A stretch of 64,000 nucleotides of DNA from Pseudomonas crudilactis (GCF_013433315.1 NZ_WXVV01000009.1:176382-240381); one strand, 5' to 3'; shown: positions 42,162-51,707, numbered from the stretch's first letter. The notes: generated from the sequence alone by a model not told the origin. Translations and numbers: made by a program.

Positions 42162-43388
42162 TCACATTTGAGCAAACCCCTTCCCTTGCGCCGCCAACTC
42201 ACCAATCAACCGCGCCGGTTTCCACTGATCGCCCTGCCGCGTCTCCAGCGCCAGCAAGCGCTGATGAATATCCGCCAGCCCTTGCTGATCCGCCCACGCC
42301 ATCGGCCCGCCCTTTTCCGCCGGGAAGCCGTAGCCGTTCAGATACACCAGATCGATGTCGTGCGCCGACTCGGCAATGCCTTCCTGCAAAATCTTCGCGC
42401 CTTCATTGACCAACGCTAACAGGCAGCGCTCCAGAATCTCCTCAGGACCAATCTCGCGACGTTGAAAGCCCAGCCCCTCGCTGACCTGCAATACCAGCGC
42501 ATCTACCTCAGGATCGTGCTCCGCCTGACGACTGCCCGGCTCGTAATGGTAATAACCGTTGCCGGACTTCTGGCCAAACCGGCCCAGCTCGCACAAGCGG
42601 TTATCCACCTGAACCTGCGGCGCATCCTGGCCCTTGCCGGCCAGCTCGCGTGCACGCCACTCCAGATCGATGCCGACGACGTCGTACATGCGAAACGGTC
42701 CCATGGCAAAACCAAAGCCTTGCAGCGCCGCGTCGACCTGTTGTGGATAAGTGCCTTCGAGCAACATCTTGCGCGCCTCCAGCACATACGGATGCAGCAT
42801 GCGATTGCCAATAAAACCGTGGCAGTTGCCCGACACCACACTGACCTTGCCCATGCGCTTGCCTAGCGTCAGCGCCGCCTCCAGCGCGGCCGGCGAAGTC
42901 TGCGCACCACGAACAATTTCCAGCAGCTTCATGATGTGCGCCGGGCTGAAGAAATGCAGGCCGAGCACTTGCTCAGGACGTCTGGTCGCCGCAGCGATCG
43001 CATCGATATCCAGCGCCGAGGTATTGCTCGCCAACAATGCCTCAGGCTTGAGCAAGCCATCGAGTTCACGAAAGATCTTCTGCTTCAGCTCAAGATTTTC
43101 GTACACCGCCTCGATCACCAGATCGACATTGCGAATCGCCGCGTAATCAGCCGCCGCGCTGACCCGAGCGATACGTGCATCCGCCTCGGCCTGATCAATC
43201 CGCCCCTGGCGAACGTTGTGTGCATAAGTCTGGGCGACGGTGGCGAGTGCCTGTTCAAGCATCTGTGGATTGTTATCCACCCACTGCACGCTCACGCCGG
43301 CATTGGCCAGGCACATGACAATGCCACGGCCCATGGTGCCCGCGCCGATTACGGCGGCCTGCTGAATATCGAACGATGTCTGGCTCAT
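42162..43388 (-). CDS. 3-hydroxyacyl-CoA dehydrogenase
   Basis: A 408-residue enzyme starting MSQTSFDIQQAAVIGAGTMG; GAGTMGRGI is the NAD-binding loop. ASNTSALDIDAIAAATRRPE, GLHFFSPAHIMKLLEIVRG and SGNCHGFIGNRML mark the two dehydrogenase domains. The enoyl-CoA hydratase half of FadB is absent. It oxidises 3-hydroxyacyl-CoA with NAD+. The ATG at 43388 fits the usual start; an upstream ATG at 43412 adds eight residues. Confidence 0.93.
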   Translation of the reverse strand: MSQTSFDIQQAAVIGAGTMGRGIVMCLANAGVSVQWVDNNPQMLEQALATVAQTYAHNVRQGRIDQAEADARIARVSAAADYAAIRNVDLVIEAVYENLELKQKIFRELDGLLKPEALLASNTSALDIDAIAAATRRPEQVLGLHFFSPAHIMKLLEIVRGAQTSPAALEAALTLGKRMGKVSVVSGNCHGFIGNRMLHPYVLEARKMLLEGTYPQQVDAALQGFGFAMGPFRMYDVVGIDLEWRARELAGKGQDAPQVQVDNRLCELGRFGQKSGNGYYHYEPGSRQAEHDPEVDALVLQVSEGLGFQRREIGPEEILERCLLALVNEGAKILQEGIAESAHDIDLVYLNGYGFPAEKGGPMAWADQQGLADIHQRLLALETRQGDQWKPARLIGELAAQGKGFAQM

Positions 43389-43520
43389 GTTGTTCTCTTG
43401 TTGGCGATCCAAAGACTGGACTCACCATAGTCAGCCAACGACGGTTTTTGAAGTTTATTACCGTGATGATCGACATTCAGCGGATGGATGCAGGCGCCCT
43501 GACTCCCACAGGATTTATGT

Positions 43521-45455
43521 TTAATCGAGCAAATGATCGTCAGCCCAGTTCCGGACTTCGGCATAGGGATACTCTTCCAGTGCCGCAAACCCGGGAATCG
43601 CCCGAGCCTTGAGTTTGGTGAACAATGGCACGCTGATCCCGCACAGAAACCTTGTCAGCCGCTCCGCCGTCGGCAGGACCCCGGTGTGCTGCTCATGCTT
43701 GTGGATAAAATCGCCACACAACGCCGCAAAGTTTTTATCCACAAGCGCTGGCAACTCCGGTGGTGGCGGCAACCGCGCAACCTGGCCGTGACACACCGAA
43801 CAATGCCCACATCGCTCGGGCGCATTGTGATCACCGAAATACTCCGCCAGGCGATAACCCAGGCAGCGTTCGGTGGCGAAGACTTCAAGCATCGCGTGAA
43901 TTCGCGCCACTTCGGCCTGCTCATGCCGGGTGAAATATTCATGCAGCTCAGCGCTCAGGACATCGCTGTCAAAGTCGCTGTTCAGAAGGCTGTAGACCTC
44001 GGTCATCTGTTTGCTTTCCAGCTCGACCCAGCCCTTCTCCTGAAAATAATCCAGCGCCTTAACCACCCGATTGCGCTCGGCGGAATACTGCGAATACATC
44101 GCCTCGAAATTCACCGTGGCCCAGGTGCGCGCGCGCGCCGAAGTCTGAATGATTGCGGCGACGAAATCCCTGCGCTCACCGTCGAAACGCTCAAGCAGTG
44201 CTTCGGGCTCCAGCAGGTATTTGAAACGGTATTCGGCGTAGTAGGCGTAGCGCGGCGCAATCAAACCGCGCAGCTCCAGTTGCACCAGCAATGTCTTCAG
44301 CGGAAGTGAGCGAATATTGCTCTGGTCCGCCAATGGCCCGAGCAGAAACTCCCACTGTCCTTCCGGTACCGAGGCCTTCAGTTCGTCGAGCACATAGCGA
44401 ATGCCATCGCGCTCCGGGGTATCACCGTAAACGAAGTTTTCCAGCACGTTGAGGCTGTCGCGATTGGCCAATACCAGGCAGTCCGACGGCTGCCCGTCAC
44501 GCCCAGCGCGGCCGATTTCCTGACTGTAGTTTTCGATGGATTTGGGCAGGTCGAAGTGCACGACATTGCGGATGTCGCTCTTGTCGATGCCCATGCCGAA
44601 AGCGATCGTCGCAACGATGCAATTGGACTGCCCAGCCATAAAGCGCTTCTGGATCGCCTCGCGTTTGTCGTGGGCTAAACCGGCGTGATACGCCTCGGCC
44701 TGGATGCCGTTGCGCTCAAGGTGTTCGGCGATGTGTTCGGCGGTTTTCTGCAGGGTCACGTAGACGATGCTCGGCTGTCCGGCACGCTCGCTCATCCACT
44801 CCACCAGACGCCGACGCTTGTCCTGACCGCGCACAGGCTCCACCAGCAGATTGAGATTGGGCCGGTAGAAACCGGTAGTGACCACATCGTCAGCAGCAAT
44901 CGCGAATTTGGCCTGCATGTCAGCGATGACTTTCGGCGTTGCCGTCGCCGTCAGCAGCAAGGTCTGCGGGATGTTGAACTGGCGCTGGTAGTCCGGCAGC
45001 TTGAGGTAGTCGGGGCGAAAGTTGTGGCCCCATTCCGAGATGCAATGCGCCTCGTCCACCACCAGCAGCGAGATCGGCACCTGCTGCAGAAAGTTGCGGA
45101 AGCGCTCGTTCTTCAAGCGCTCCACCGAGATCATCAGAATTTTCAGTTCACCCGAGCGGGCGCGGGCCATCACATCATTGGCGTCATCGCGGCTTTGCGC
45201 CGAATCGATGCTGCCAGCCGAGATACCGTGTCGCTGCAAAAAGGCCAACTGATCCTGCATCAGCGCCAACAACGGCGAGACCACCAACGTCAGGTGCGGC
45301 AGCATCAGCGCTGGCAATTGATAGCAAATCGACTTGCCGGAACCGGTGGGGAAAATCGCCGCCGCCGAGCGCCCGGCCAGCACCGCGCTGATCGCAGTCT
45401 CTTGTCCGGGTCGAAACTGTGGAAAACCAAAAACCTGTTCCAGGGTGTTGTGCAT
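43521..45455 (-). CDS. RecQ-family DNA helicase
   Basis: A 644-residue superfamily 2 helicase. The Q motif is GFPQFRPGQETAI, motif I FPTGSGKSICYQLP, motif II VVDEAHCISEWGHNFRPDY with the RecQ aromatic-rich loop, motif III LLTATATP, motif V FGMGIDKSDIRNVVHFD and motif VI QEIGRAGRDG. The zinc site is C...CGHCSVC. The C-terminal part after the zinc site lacks a clear HRDC domain. It unwinds DNA in repair. It is a second RecQ-like protein or the only one; this cannot be known from the window. Confidence 0.92.
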   Translation of the reverse strand: MHNTLEQVFGFPQFRPGQETAISAVLAGRSAAAIFPTGSGKSICYQLPALMLPHLTLVVSPLLALMQDQLAFLQRHGISAGSIDSAQSRDDANDVMARARSGELKILMISVERLKNERFRNFLQQVPISLLVVDEAHCISEWGHNFRPDYLKLPDYQRQFNIPQTLLLTATATPKVIADMQAKFAIAADDVVTTGFYRPNLNLLVEPVRGQDKRRRLVEWMSERAGQPSIVYVTLQKTAEHIAEHLERNGIQAEAYHAGLAHDKREAIQKRFMAGQSNCIVATIAFGMGIDKSDIRNVVHFDLPKSIENYSQEIGRAGRDGQPSDCLVLANRDSLNVLENFVYGDTPERDGIRYVLDELKASVPEGQWEFLLGPLADQSNIRSLPLKTLLVQLELRGLIAPRYAYYAEYRFKYLLEPEALLERFDGERRDFVAAIIQTSARARTWATVNFEAMYSQYSAERNRVVKALDYFQEKGWVELESKQMTEVYSLLNSDFDSDVLSAELHEYFTRHEQAEVARIHAMLEVFATERCLGYRLAEYFGDHNAPERCGHCSVCHGQVARLPPPPELPALVDKNFAALCGDFIHKHEQHTGVLPTAERLTRFLCGISVPLFTKLKARAIPGFAALEEYPYAEVRNWADDHLLD

Positions 45456-45578
45456 TCGCTGTCACTCCATTGACTGCTGCCATGCCAACAGCCTAGCGGG
45501 CGATCGCAGCGAGTCGAGAAAAGGTCGGGGCCAAATCGATTCGGAATGATACAGCGATTACTTGAACACCACGGTCCC

Positions 45579-45606
45579 TGTGGGAGCGAGCTTGCTCGCG
45601 AAGAGG
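45579..45606. repeat. Single REP
   Basis: One GGGAGCGAGCTTGCTCGCGA palindrome without a nearby partner. Confidence 0.85.
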
Positions 45607-45634
45607 CCGGTCAGACCAACACAAAACCAGAGGT

Positions 45635-46138
45635 TCAGGGCCGCAACACCGCCACCCGCAGTTGCTCATTCAGCATCTGCTCATGCACACCTTGGCTCTT
45701 GCTCGCCCACAGCGCATGGGCCGGGCTGATGTCGCCGGTGAATGCCGCCGCCAACTGACGCAGATCAGCGACGCTGCGCACACGCGGGCAGAACGGTTGC
45801 TCATCACAGTTCTGACTGGCGTTGCGATAGGTGCTCAACAACCCCTCCCAAAGGCCGTCACGTACATGGCGAATCGACTTCAACTGCACGTGGGGCACAC
45901 CGAGTCGCTGCTCAAGCCCCTCTTCATCCAGCGCTTCACTGGCCAACAGTGCTTTGGCGAACATCAACACTTCACCGCGCGACGCCGTGTCCATGCTCGC
46001 CTGGCTGATGAGTGCCTCCGGCCAATCGGTGCGATCGAGGCGATCCAGCACCCACGCATTGCCAACGTCTGAGGCCATCGTTAAACGGCAAGTGCTCAGA
46101 CCTAGCAGTAAAATCGCGGCCATTCGTAGCCAGTGCAT
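45635..46138 (-). CDS. Secreted hypothetical protein, 167 residues
   Basis: The N-terminus MHWLRMAAILLLGLSTCRLT is a signal peptide, with cleavage near MASDV; a lipobox-like LSTC is present but not canonical. The mature part is helical, with two cysteines near CDEQPFC. No recognised domain. The neighbours are a RecQ helicase and an accessory region, so it may belong to the latter. Confidence 0.6.
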   Translation of the reverse strand: MHWLRMAAILLLGLSTCRLTMASDVGNAWVLDRLDRTDWPEALISQASMDTASRGEVLMFAKALLASEALDEEGLEQRLGVPHVQLKSIRHVRDGLWEGLLSTYRNASQNCDEQPFCPRVRSVADLRQLAAAFTGDISPAHALWASKSQGVHEQMLNEQLRVAVLRP

Positions 46139-46442
46139 ACCTAATTCCCTTTAAGCGCGTGTCAGACGTCTGGAAACGCCCTACAGATTCTGGCGCGCAC
46201 GATACAGCGGTTTACCGCGAATCGCCTGACAATCACGTAGGAATTATTACGCCTAAGGGTTTTGGCCTGAAAAAGCTGCGAAAACACGTAGGGCATTTCC
46301 TCAAAACACGGAAAAACCCCTACGAATACTGTCCATTGCGGCTGTCTTGTCCCACAGAGAAACGCCCTTCTATAGTGGCCGGCGCGGCTGCAAACACTCT
46401 GCCGGCCCGCCTCCAGCACCTTCGAACAGGACATGCCTCACC
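46139..46442. other. Intergenic region with a long imperfect hairpin
   Basis: About 300 bases upstream of a small DUF3077-like gene. A stem-loop at 46287-46324 is described separately. No ORF is supported. Confidence 0.5.
46287..46324. promoter_or_regulatory. Hairpin upstream of a DUF3077-like gene
   Basis: CGTAGGG (46287-46293) pairs with CCCTACG (46318-46324), and the nested TTTCC and GGAAA extend the stem past a small internal loop. The gene starts 118 bases further on. No T tract. Confidence 0.45.
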
Positions 46443-46718
46443 ATGATCAACCGCTATCGCCCACTCAAGACCTGCTACAGCGAAAACCCGGTACTGCTTA
46501 TCGACAGCCACTCCAGCCAGACTGACCTGATCAATGCCGCCGATCAGCGTTTACGCGCAGCCGGAGATTTGCTGGAAACGCTCTATTGCCTATGTTTCAA
46601 ACAAGCTGACGTGAAAGATATCCCCAACATCGTTAACGCGCTTTATTTACTGGTACAGGATGGTTGTGACTTGCTTGAAGTTGCCAAACAGAAACCGCCG
46701 CAAACAACATACAACTAA
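46443..46718 (+). CDS. Small DUF3077/DUF6124-like protein, paralogue 1
   Basis: A 91-residue protein (MINRYRPLKTCYSENPVLLI). It shares QRLRA-DLL-TLYCL-FKQADV-DIP and ALYLL-QDGCDLL-VA with the protein at 48317, so the two are paralogues. They resemble, from memory, the DUF3077/DUF6124 small-protein families of Pseudomonas. No signal peptide. It precedes an alpha/beta-hydrolase gene by 94 bases. Its function is unknown. Confidence 0.6.
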   Translation: MINRYRPLKTCYSENPVLLIDSHSSQTDLINAADQRLRAAGDLLETLYCLCFKQADVKDIPNIVNALYLLVQDGCDLLEVAKQKPPQTTYN

Positions 46719-46812
46719 TCTGCATTACAAACGCGGAAACACCACCGGGCTTTATTTATACACACCACCAACACTAACTTGTTCGCTCTTACAACTAAAC
46801 GAGAGCAACACC

Positions 46813-47955
46813 ATGACAGTTCTGACTATATTTTTTTGCGGCACCGGCTCCAACAAGTTTGACACTACCCATGAAAACTTCTGGGACGGTGAATTGGTTT
46901 CCACACTGGCTTCCAACCATACCGGCCGCGAGTTCGCCGAATGGATCGTCGTCGACGGGCCCGGCAGCGGCAACCTGCAAGCCGACGACCTGTTCACCAA
47001 GACCAAGGAGTATGGCCTGACCGGCACGTTGTTCGGCAAAGGCTGGGAAGAAAACGTGCAACACGCCGTCAATGTTATCAAAGGCAAATGCGACTGGCAG
47101 CGCGTACAACTCACCGAGGCCGAATACAACCGCCTTAAAACCGCCGGCATTCCTATTGAAGACGTAAAGGTCGAAGGTTCGTGGTTCTGGCGTAAATACA
47201 ACTATGGCGATCGTAGTGTGACCCAACAGAAGTTGCAGGAGCAGATCATCAAGACGTTTCGCAAGGATGGAGTTATTCCCACTCAAGTCAATCTGGTGGG
47301 CTGGAGTCGCGGTGGGATAAGTTGCCATATGCTGGCCAATGCGATGTTAAATGATCCTCAACTTAACAATATCCCGGTTAATATATTCGCCCTTGATCCA
47401 GTCCCGGGAATCGGCAACTTCCAGGATCAACGCGTCAAACTCGGCGCCAACGTCAAAGAATATGTCGCCTTCTATGCCCGCGATGAACGCTCCAAAGGGT
47501 TCAGCTGCGTCATTCCACAAACCGCCACCGGCACTAAAACCTGCGTCTACCCGATGGCCGGCCGCCACGCGACCATGGCCGGCAACGCCACTGCCGCCGG
47601 CGGCGTACCCACCAACAGCGGCGACCTGAAAACGCTGGTCGAGCCTGGCCGTATCGTCCGCCACCTCGCCGAAACCTGCCTCAAGCGCTGGGGCGTACAA
47701 CTGAACAAAACCCTGAACCTGAGCGAAGCCGACCTCCTGCGCCTGACAGGCGCCATCGTCGCCGACGAAGCGCGCTACAAGCGGATGCACAGCATTTCCT
47801 ACACCTACTTCACCGAACTGGATAAAGGTGAGCGCTATGTTTCGCTAGGCAGCAAAGGCGTGCCGTTCTCGGCGGTGAAGGGTTCGATCTACGCGCCGGC
47901 AACGGGGCTGACGACGAGTTCGTTGGATGTTTCGGCGTATCGGGTGATTGGTTGA
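46813..47955 (+). CDS. Alpha/beta-hydrolase-fold protein, possible effector
   Basis: A 380-residue protein starting MTVLTIFFCGTGSNKFDTTH. A nucleophile elbow G-W-S-R-G-G stands in VNLVGWSRGGISCHMLANAM, giving a likely catalytic serine. FALDPVPGIG follows, a good place for the acid. This layout (FFCGTG start, WSRGG, DPVPG) is that of DUF2235/Tle1-like and related secreted lipases; a Legionella-type DUF5621 is another possibility. No signal peptide, so it would be cytoplasmic or exported by a dedicated system. It lies between two paralogous small genes. The start ATG at 46813 has ACGAGAG upstream. The role is unknown; a toxin is possible. Confidence 0.65.
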   Translation: MTVLTIFFCGTGSNKFDTTHENFWDGELVSTLASNHTGREFAEWIVVDGPGSGNLQADDLFTKTKEYGLTGTLFGKGWEENVQHAVNVIKGKCDWQRVQLTEAEYNRLKTAGIPIEDVKVEGSWFWRKYNYGDRSVTQQKLQEQIIKTFRKDGVIPTQVNLVGWSRGGISCHMLANAMLNDPQLNNIPVNIFALDPVPGIGNFQDQRVKLGANVKEYVAFYARDERSKGFSCVIPQTATGTKTCVYPMAGRHATMAGNATAAGGVPTNSGDLKTLVEPGRIVRHLAETCLKRWGVQLNKTLNLSEADLLRLTGAIVADEARYKRMHSISYTYFTELDKGERYVSLGSKGVPFSAVKGSIYAPATGLTTSSLDVSAYRVIG

Positions 47956-48180
47956 AGGCCGTGGGCGCGTGAATGGACGAAAAAACCTACAGCAATGGCC
48001 TATCTGGTATTCGTCCCGTTCCTACAAGCTCAGACTCCCTTGCCGCCTATCGCGGCTTGGTAAGTCAAATCTATAGTCGTGACTGTCGCTGCCAAATCAG
48101 CGACTCGGGCTTGGTCACCCGATTGGATCGTGTATACGCACGCGCTGTATGCTGCCGGCACTCACTTGCCTGCGGTTTAT

Positions 48181-48290
48181 GGTGACTGTGTTTGGGACAC
48201 CTTCGGGTGTGCCGGGTATGTGCACGATCCTCACCGGTTGACCAACCCGAACACAGTCGCCTCCTGTCGCTTGGTCACGATGCGGTGGCT
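48181..48290 (+). ncRNA. Candidate structured RNA leader, copy B
   Basis: GGTGACTGTGTTTGGG (48181-48196) pairs with CCCGAACACAGTCGCC (48246-48261) over 16 bp. The inner hairpin is ACACC-TTCG-GGTGT (48197-48210), followed by GCCGGGT and a second CCGG. GGTGGCT (48284-48290) can pair instead with AGTCGCC (48255-48261). Layout, UUCG loop and alternative pairing are shared with copy A at 13013, with compensating changes. The distance from GGYGGCT to the next ATG is 33 bases here and 32 in copy A. No assigned family. Confidence 0.7.
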
Positions 48291-48316
48291 TCTTTCGAAG
48301 CAATTGAGGATTAAAA

Positions 48317-48616
48317 ATGACAACTTGGAATCAATTCACCACCGATCGCTACCGAGCCCTCGAATCCAACCTCACCGACACCAAGCCCCTGATCATCGAC
48401 ACAACGGCCAATCCACAAGACATCCTCGAATGCGCCGTCCAGCGCCTGCGCGCCTCCGCCGATCTGCTACGCACCCTCTACTGCCTCAACTTCAAACAAG
48501 CCGACGTCGAAGACATCCCCCACATCACCCACGCCCTCTATCTGCTGACGCAGGATGGCTGTGACCTGCTGCAGGTCGCGCAGCAGCAGATGCTCAATTG
48601 GAAGGCTTCAGCCTAA
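48317..48616 (+). CDS. Small DUF3077/DUF6124-like protein, paralogue 2
   Basis: A 99-residue protein (MTTWNQFTTDRYRALESNLT). It is paralogous to the gene at 46443 (shared QRLRASADLL, TLYCLNFKQADVEDIP, ALYLLTQDGCDLLQVA). It stands behind the structured leader, like the DUF3077-like gene at 13227. The ATG follows GAGGAT. No membrane segment. Confidence 0.65.
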   Translation: MTTWNQFTTDRYRALESNLTDTKPLIIDTTANPQDILECAVQRLRASADLLRTLYCLNFKQADVEDIPHITHALYLLTQDGCDLLQVAQQQMLNWKASA

Positions 48617-48772
48617 AAACGATCTCAGGCAGGTGTGTTTCCGACAAGAATCGCCTGCCTCACCAACGAACATAATTTTGGACACTCGGTGTCTACTGCC
48701 AGGAGTTGAATTTTGCAAACTACTATTGATTGCGTACGATGGACGCCACTGTTCAGCCAAGAGTTTGCCTCC

Positions 48773-49216
48773 ATGACCACTGAAACCATTGATCACAGCA
48801 CTCTCAGTCGCCTGATTGAAAACGGCTCTGTAAGAAACACAAGTATCGTCGCCAAGCCTGGTGGCTGGGCGATTCAAATTCAGCATGGCAATGAAGAACA
48901 GACGCTAACAGCGCAACGGAGTGGCCAGGTGCGCCTGTTCAAACGGCTTGAAACACTGGTGACCTATTTGAGAGGACTGGGTATCAACCAGTTCGTTGTT
49001 GACGCTTCCAGCTATGACCCATCGCAAATGAAAACATACGCTCGTCCTGATCGCGCCGAAGCAATGAAACAAGCGCATGAGGCAGCCGCATATGACGAAT
49101 GGTTCAAACGACAGGTACAGATCAGTATTGACGATCCAAGACCTAGTATTAGCGATGAAGAAACCCGCCGAATATTTGCCGCCAAGCGTGATGCCCTGCG
49201 TAAACGAGTACGCTAA
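48773..49216 (+). CDS. PaaA2/ParD-like antitoxin
   Basis: A 147-residue protein starting MTTETIDHSTLSRLIENGSV; an upstream ATG at 48713 is in frame but gives an unlikely 20-residue extension. The N-terminal half (KPGGWAIQIQHGNEEQTLTA) resembles antitoxins of the PaaA2-like kind, with a long C-terminal helix (EAAAYDEWFKRQVQISIDDP) that would bind toxin. It overlaps the toxin gene as TAATG. It is expected to neutralise the ParE-like protein. Confidence 0.7.
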   Translation: MTTETIDHSTLSRLIENGSVRNTSIVAKPGGWAIQIQHGNEEQTLTAQRSGQVRLFKRLETLVTYLRGLGINQFVVDASSYDPSQMKTYARPDRAEAMKQAHEAAAYDEWFKRQVQISIDDPRPSISDEETRRIFAAKRDALRKRVR

Positions 49217-49488
49217 TGAAGTTGATTTGGCGTCCGGAGACGCATATTGACCGAGAGCGGATTATGGATCGTATTAGTCAGGACAACCCTGAAGCAGCGG
49301 CTGACCTCGATGAGATATTTGAATCAAAAGGGGAGCTCGCCCGACAGCGTCCAACGCTGTACAGAAAGGGCAGAGTTGAAGGAACACGGGAAATCGTCGC
49401 AACCCCCAGTTACGTCATCGTTTACACGATCAAAAACGAATGTGTGGAAGTATTGAGAGTGATGCATGCCAGGCAACAATGGCCGTGA
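49216..49488 (+). CDS. RelE/ParE-type toxin
   Basis: A 90-residue protein. It shows the ParE/RelE pattern: a first helix (RPETHIDRERIMDRISQDNP, EAAADLDEIFE), then YRKGRVEGTREIVATPSYVI and VYTIKNECVEVLRVMHARQQ with the conserved C-terminal HARQQWP. ParE toxins block gyrase; RelE toxins cut mRNA. The HARQ ending fits the ParE side. It is translationally coupled to the antitoxin. Confidence 0.85.
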   Translation: MKLIWRPETHIDRERIMDRISQDNPEAAADLDEIFESKGELARQRPTLYRKGRVEGTREIVATPSYVIVYTIKNECVEVLRVMHARQQWP

Positions 49489-49620
49489 TCACGTCAGACA
49501 GTTGAGTGATGGGGCGCTCAGAAGGTTGAATGACTCAAGGGTAGACGTAACTCCTTGATCCCCCTGTCAACTGTAATTATTCCGTTGTTATCACCTCAAA
49601 AGTGAAGGAATTTTAGCTTT

Positions 49621-50100
49621 ATGGCCAGGAGAACCTCGCCGCTACTTCCGAAGGTTGCACGACTCTTGAACGATCTTGGTGAGCGCCTGAAACTGGCCCG
49701 TCTTAGGCGCAGACTCACTGCAAAACTAGTCGCTGAAAGGGCTGGAATGTCAGTCATGACATTACGCTCACTGGAAGCAGGTAGTGCAGGCGTCACAATG
49801 GGAGCGTACTTGTCAGTGATGCACGTACTAGGTCTCGAGCAAGATCTGCATCTTCTGGGTTCCACGGATGAACTCGGTTACCGACTGCAGGACTCCAGGC
49901 TTCTTTCCTCTAAGACTTCACTCGGCAAAAAATCAGCGAGTGAACCGAGTCTCGATATTCCAAAGCAAAGAAAACTACCGACTTCACACACGAGCGTTAT
50001 CGAAGCCGCATATGTGAGTCAAGATAAACTCAAGAACTTCCCTATGAATACTCACTCGCTGTCTGGATTGCTGACGCGAAAGCCCTCGCAGGGCACATAG
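49621..50100 (+). CDS. HipB-like helix-turn-helix protein without HipA
   Basis: A 159-residue protein. The N-terminal Xre domain is intact (LGERLKLARLRRRLTAKLVA, ERAGMSVMTLRSLEAGSAGV). Residues to about 100 look like the HipB partner of HipA kinases, but the rest (SLDIPKQRKLPTSHTSVIEA and on) looks unlike the family, and no hipA gene follows; a terminator comes instead. It may be an orphan regulator or a truncated TA module. Confidence 0.65.
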   Translation: MARRTSPLLPKVARLLNDLGERLKLARLRRRLTAKLVAERAGMSVMTLRSLEAGSAGVTMGAYLSVMHVLGLEQDLHLLGSTDELGYRLQDSRLLSSKTSLGKKSASEPSLDIPKQRKLPTSHTSVIEAAYVSQDKLKNFPMNTHSLSGLLTRKPSQGT

Positions 50101-50117
50101 CAAGAAAAACGCCCACA

Positions 50118-50146
50118 AAAAAGCCGCCCCTAAAGGGCGGCTTTTT
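50118..50146. terminator. Bidirectional terminator
   Basis: AAAAAGCCGCCC (50118-50129) and GGGCGGCTTTTT (50135-50146) form a 12-bp stem with T tracts on both strands, between the HipB-like gene and pckA. Confidence 0.9.
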
Positions 50147-50165
50147 CATTCACAACAAACCAATC

Positions 50166-51707
50166 TTACAACTTCGGCCCTGCAGCCTTGATCGCGTCGC
50201 TAACTTCAAACTTTTTGAAGTTCTCGATGAACAGACCGGCCAGTGCTTTCGCAGCCTCGTCGTACGCAGCCTTGTCAGACCAGGTGTTGCGTGGGTTAAG
50301 CAGGTTGGTTTCAACGCCCGGTACGGCCAGTGGCACGTCGAGGTTGATGGTGTCGAGGTGTTCAGTGGCTGCACCGATCAGTGCGCCGCTTTGGATCGCG
50401 GCGATCACTGCGCGGGTGGTCGGGATGTTGAAGCGTTTGCCGACGCCGTAGCCGCCGCCGGTCCAGCCGGTGTTGACCAGGTAGACCTTGGAGCCGAAGC
50501 CGCGGATGCGCTTGATCAGCAGTTCTGCGTATTCGCCGGCCGGACGCGGGAAGAACGGTGCGCCGAAGCAGGTGGAGAAGGTCGACTTGATGCCGCTGCC
50601 CGAACCCATTTCAGTCGAGCCCACCAAAGCGGTGTAGCCGGACAGGAAGTGGTAGGCCGCTTGTTCTTCATTGAGGATCGACACTGGCGGCAGTACGCCG
50701 GTCAGGTCGCAAGTCAGGAAGATCACCGCGTTTGGCTCGCCACCGAGGTTGTGCTCGGAACGCTTGGCAACGTGCTCCAGCGGGTACGCGGCGCGGCTGT
50801 TCTGGGTCAGGCTGACATCGGCGTAGTCGGCGTGCTTGGCGTCGTCAATGACGACGTTTTCCAGTACTGCGCCGTGCTTGATGGCTTTCCAGATAACCGG
50901 CTCGTTTTTCTCGGAGAGGTCGATGCACTTGGCATAGCAACCGCCTTCGATGTTGAACACCACGCCTTCGCCCCAGCCGTGTTCGTCGTCACCGATCAGG
51001 TAACGGCTTTCGTCAGCCGACAGGGTGGTTTTACCGGTGCCCGACAGACCGAAGAACAGGGTCACGTCGCCTTCTTCGCCGATGTTGGCAGCGCAGTGCA
51101 TTGGCAGCACGTCAGCGGCCGGCAGCAGGAAGTTCTGCACGGAGAACATGGCTTTCTTCATCTCACCGGCGTAACGCATGCCGGCGATCAACACTTTCTT
51201 CTGTGCGAAGTTGAGGATCACGCAACCGTCGGAGTTGGTGCCGTCACGCTCAGGCACGCACTCGAAGTTGGCCACGTTGAGCACTTGCCACTCTTCACGA
51301 CCGGCCGGGTTGTACTGGGCCGGGTTGATGAACAGGCAACGACCGAACAGATTCTGCCAGGCAGTCTGGGTGGTCATTTTCACGGCCAGGTAGTGATCTT
51401 CCGCCGCGCCTACATGCACGTGGGACACAAAGTGCTCTTGCGCGTTGTTGAATGCTTCTACACGAGCCCACAGCGCGTCGAACTTGTCGGCCGGGAACTT
51501 GCGGTTGATCGGGCCCCAGGCGATAGCGGCCTGGGTGGAAGGCTCTTCAACGATGAAACGGTCAACAGGCGAACGACCGGTGCGGTGACCAGTGCGAACA
51601 ACCAGAGCGCCGGTATCGGCAAGCTCGCCCTCACCGCGGTTCAGGGCTTCTTTTACCAGATCATCAACACTCAGATCGGTGTACACGGCGTTATTGGCTT
51701 GCGTCAT
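50166..51707 (-). CDS. pckA: ATP-dependent phosphoenolpyruvate carboxykinase
   Basis: A 513-residue enzyme that converts oxaloacetate and ATP to PEP, CO2 and ADP, the first step of gluconeogenesis. The P-loop is [10 protein letters not shown], the metal/ATP region [20 protein letters not shown], and [20 protein letters not shown] and [20 protein letters not shown] are typical. The start ATG at 51707 has GGGGAACC. The frame is open another 36 residues upstream, but that part is not family-like. Confidence 0.96.
   Translation of the reverse strand: MTQANNAVYTDLSVDDLVKEALNRGEGELADTGALVVRTGHRTGRSPVDRFIVEEPSTQAAIAWGPINRKFPADKFDALWARVEAFNNAQEHFVSHVHVGAAEDHYLAVKMTTQTAWQNLFGRCLFINPAQYNPAGREEWQVLNVANFECVPERDGTNSDGCVILNFAQKKVLIAGMRYAGEMKKAMFSVQNFLLPAADVLPMHCAANIGEEGDVTLFFGLSGTGKTTLSADESRYLIGDDEHGWGEGVVFNIEGGCYAKCIDLSEKNEPVIWKAIKHGAVLENVVIDDAKHADYADVSLTQNSRAAYPLEHVAKRSEHNLGGEPNAVIFLTCDLTGVLPPVSILNEEQAAYHFLSGYTALVGSTEMGSGSGIKSTFSTCFGAPFFPRPAGEYAELLIKRIRGFGSKVYLVNTGWTGGGYGVGKRFNIPTTRAVIAAIQSGALIGAATEHLDTINLDVPLAVPGVETNLLNPRNTWSDKAAYDEAAKALAGLFIENFKKFEVSDAIKAAGPKL

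Noticed and set aside
47956..48185. A 70-codon frame before RNA leader copy B
   Set aside because: It runs into the structured leader, has no good ribosome-binding site, and its end is constrained by the RNA stem region; better explained as 5' flank of the leader.
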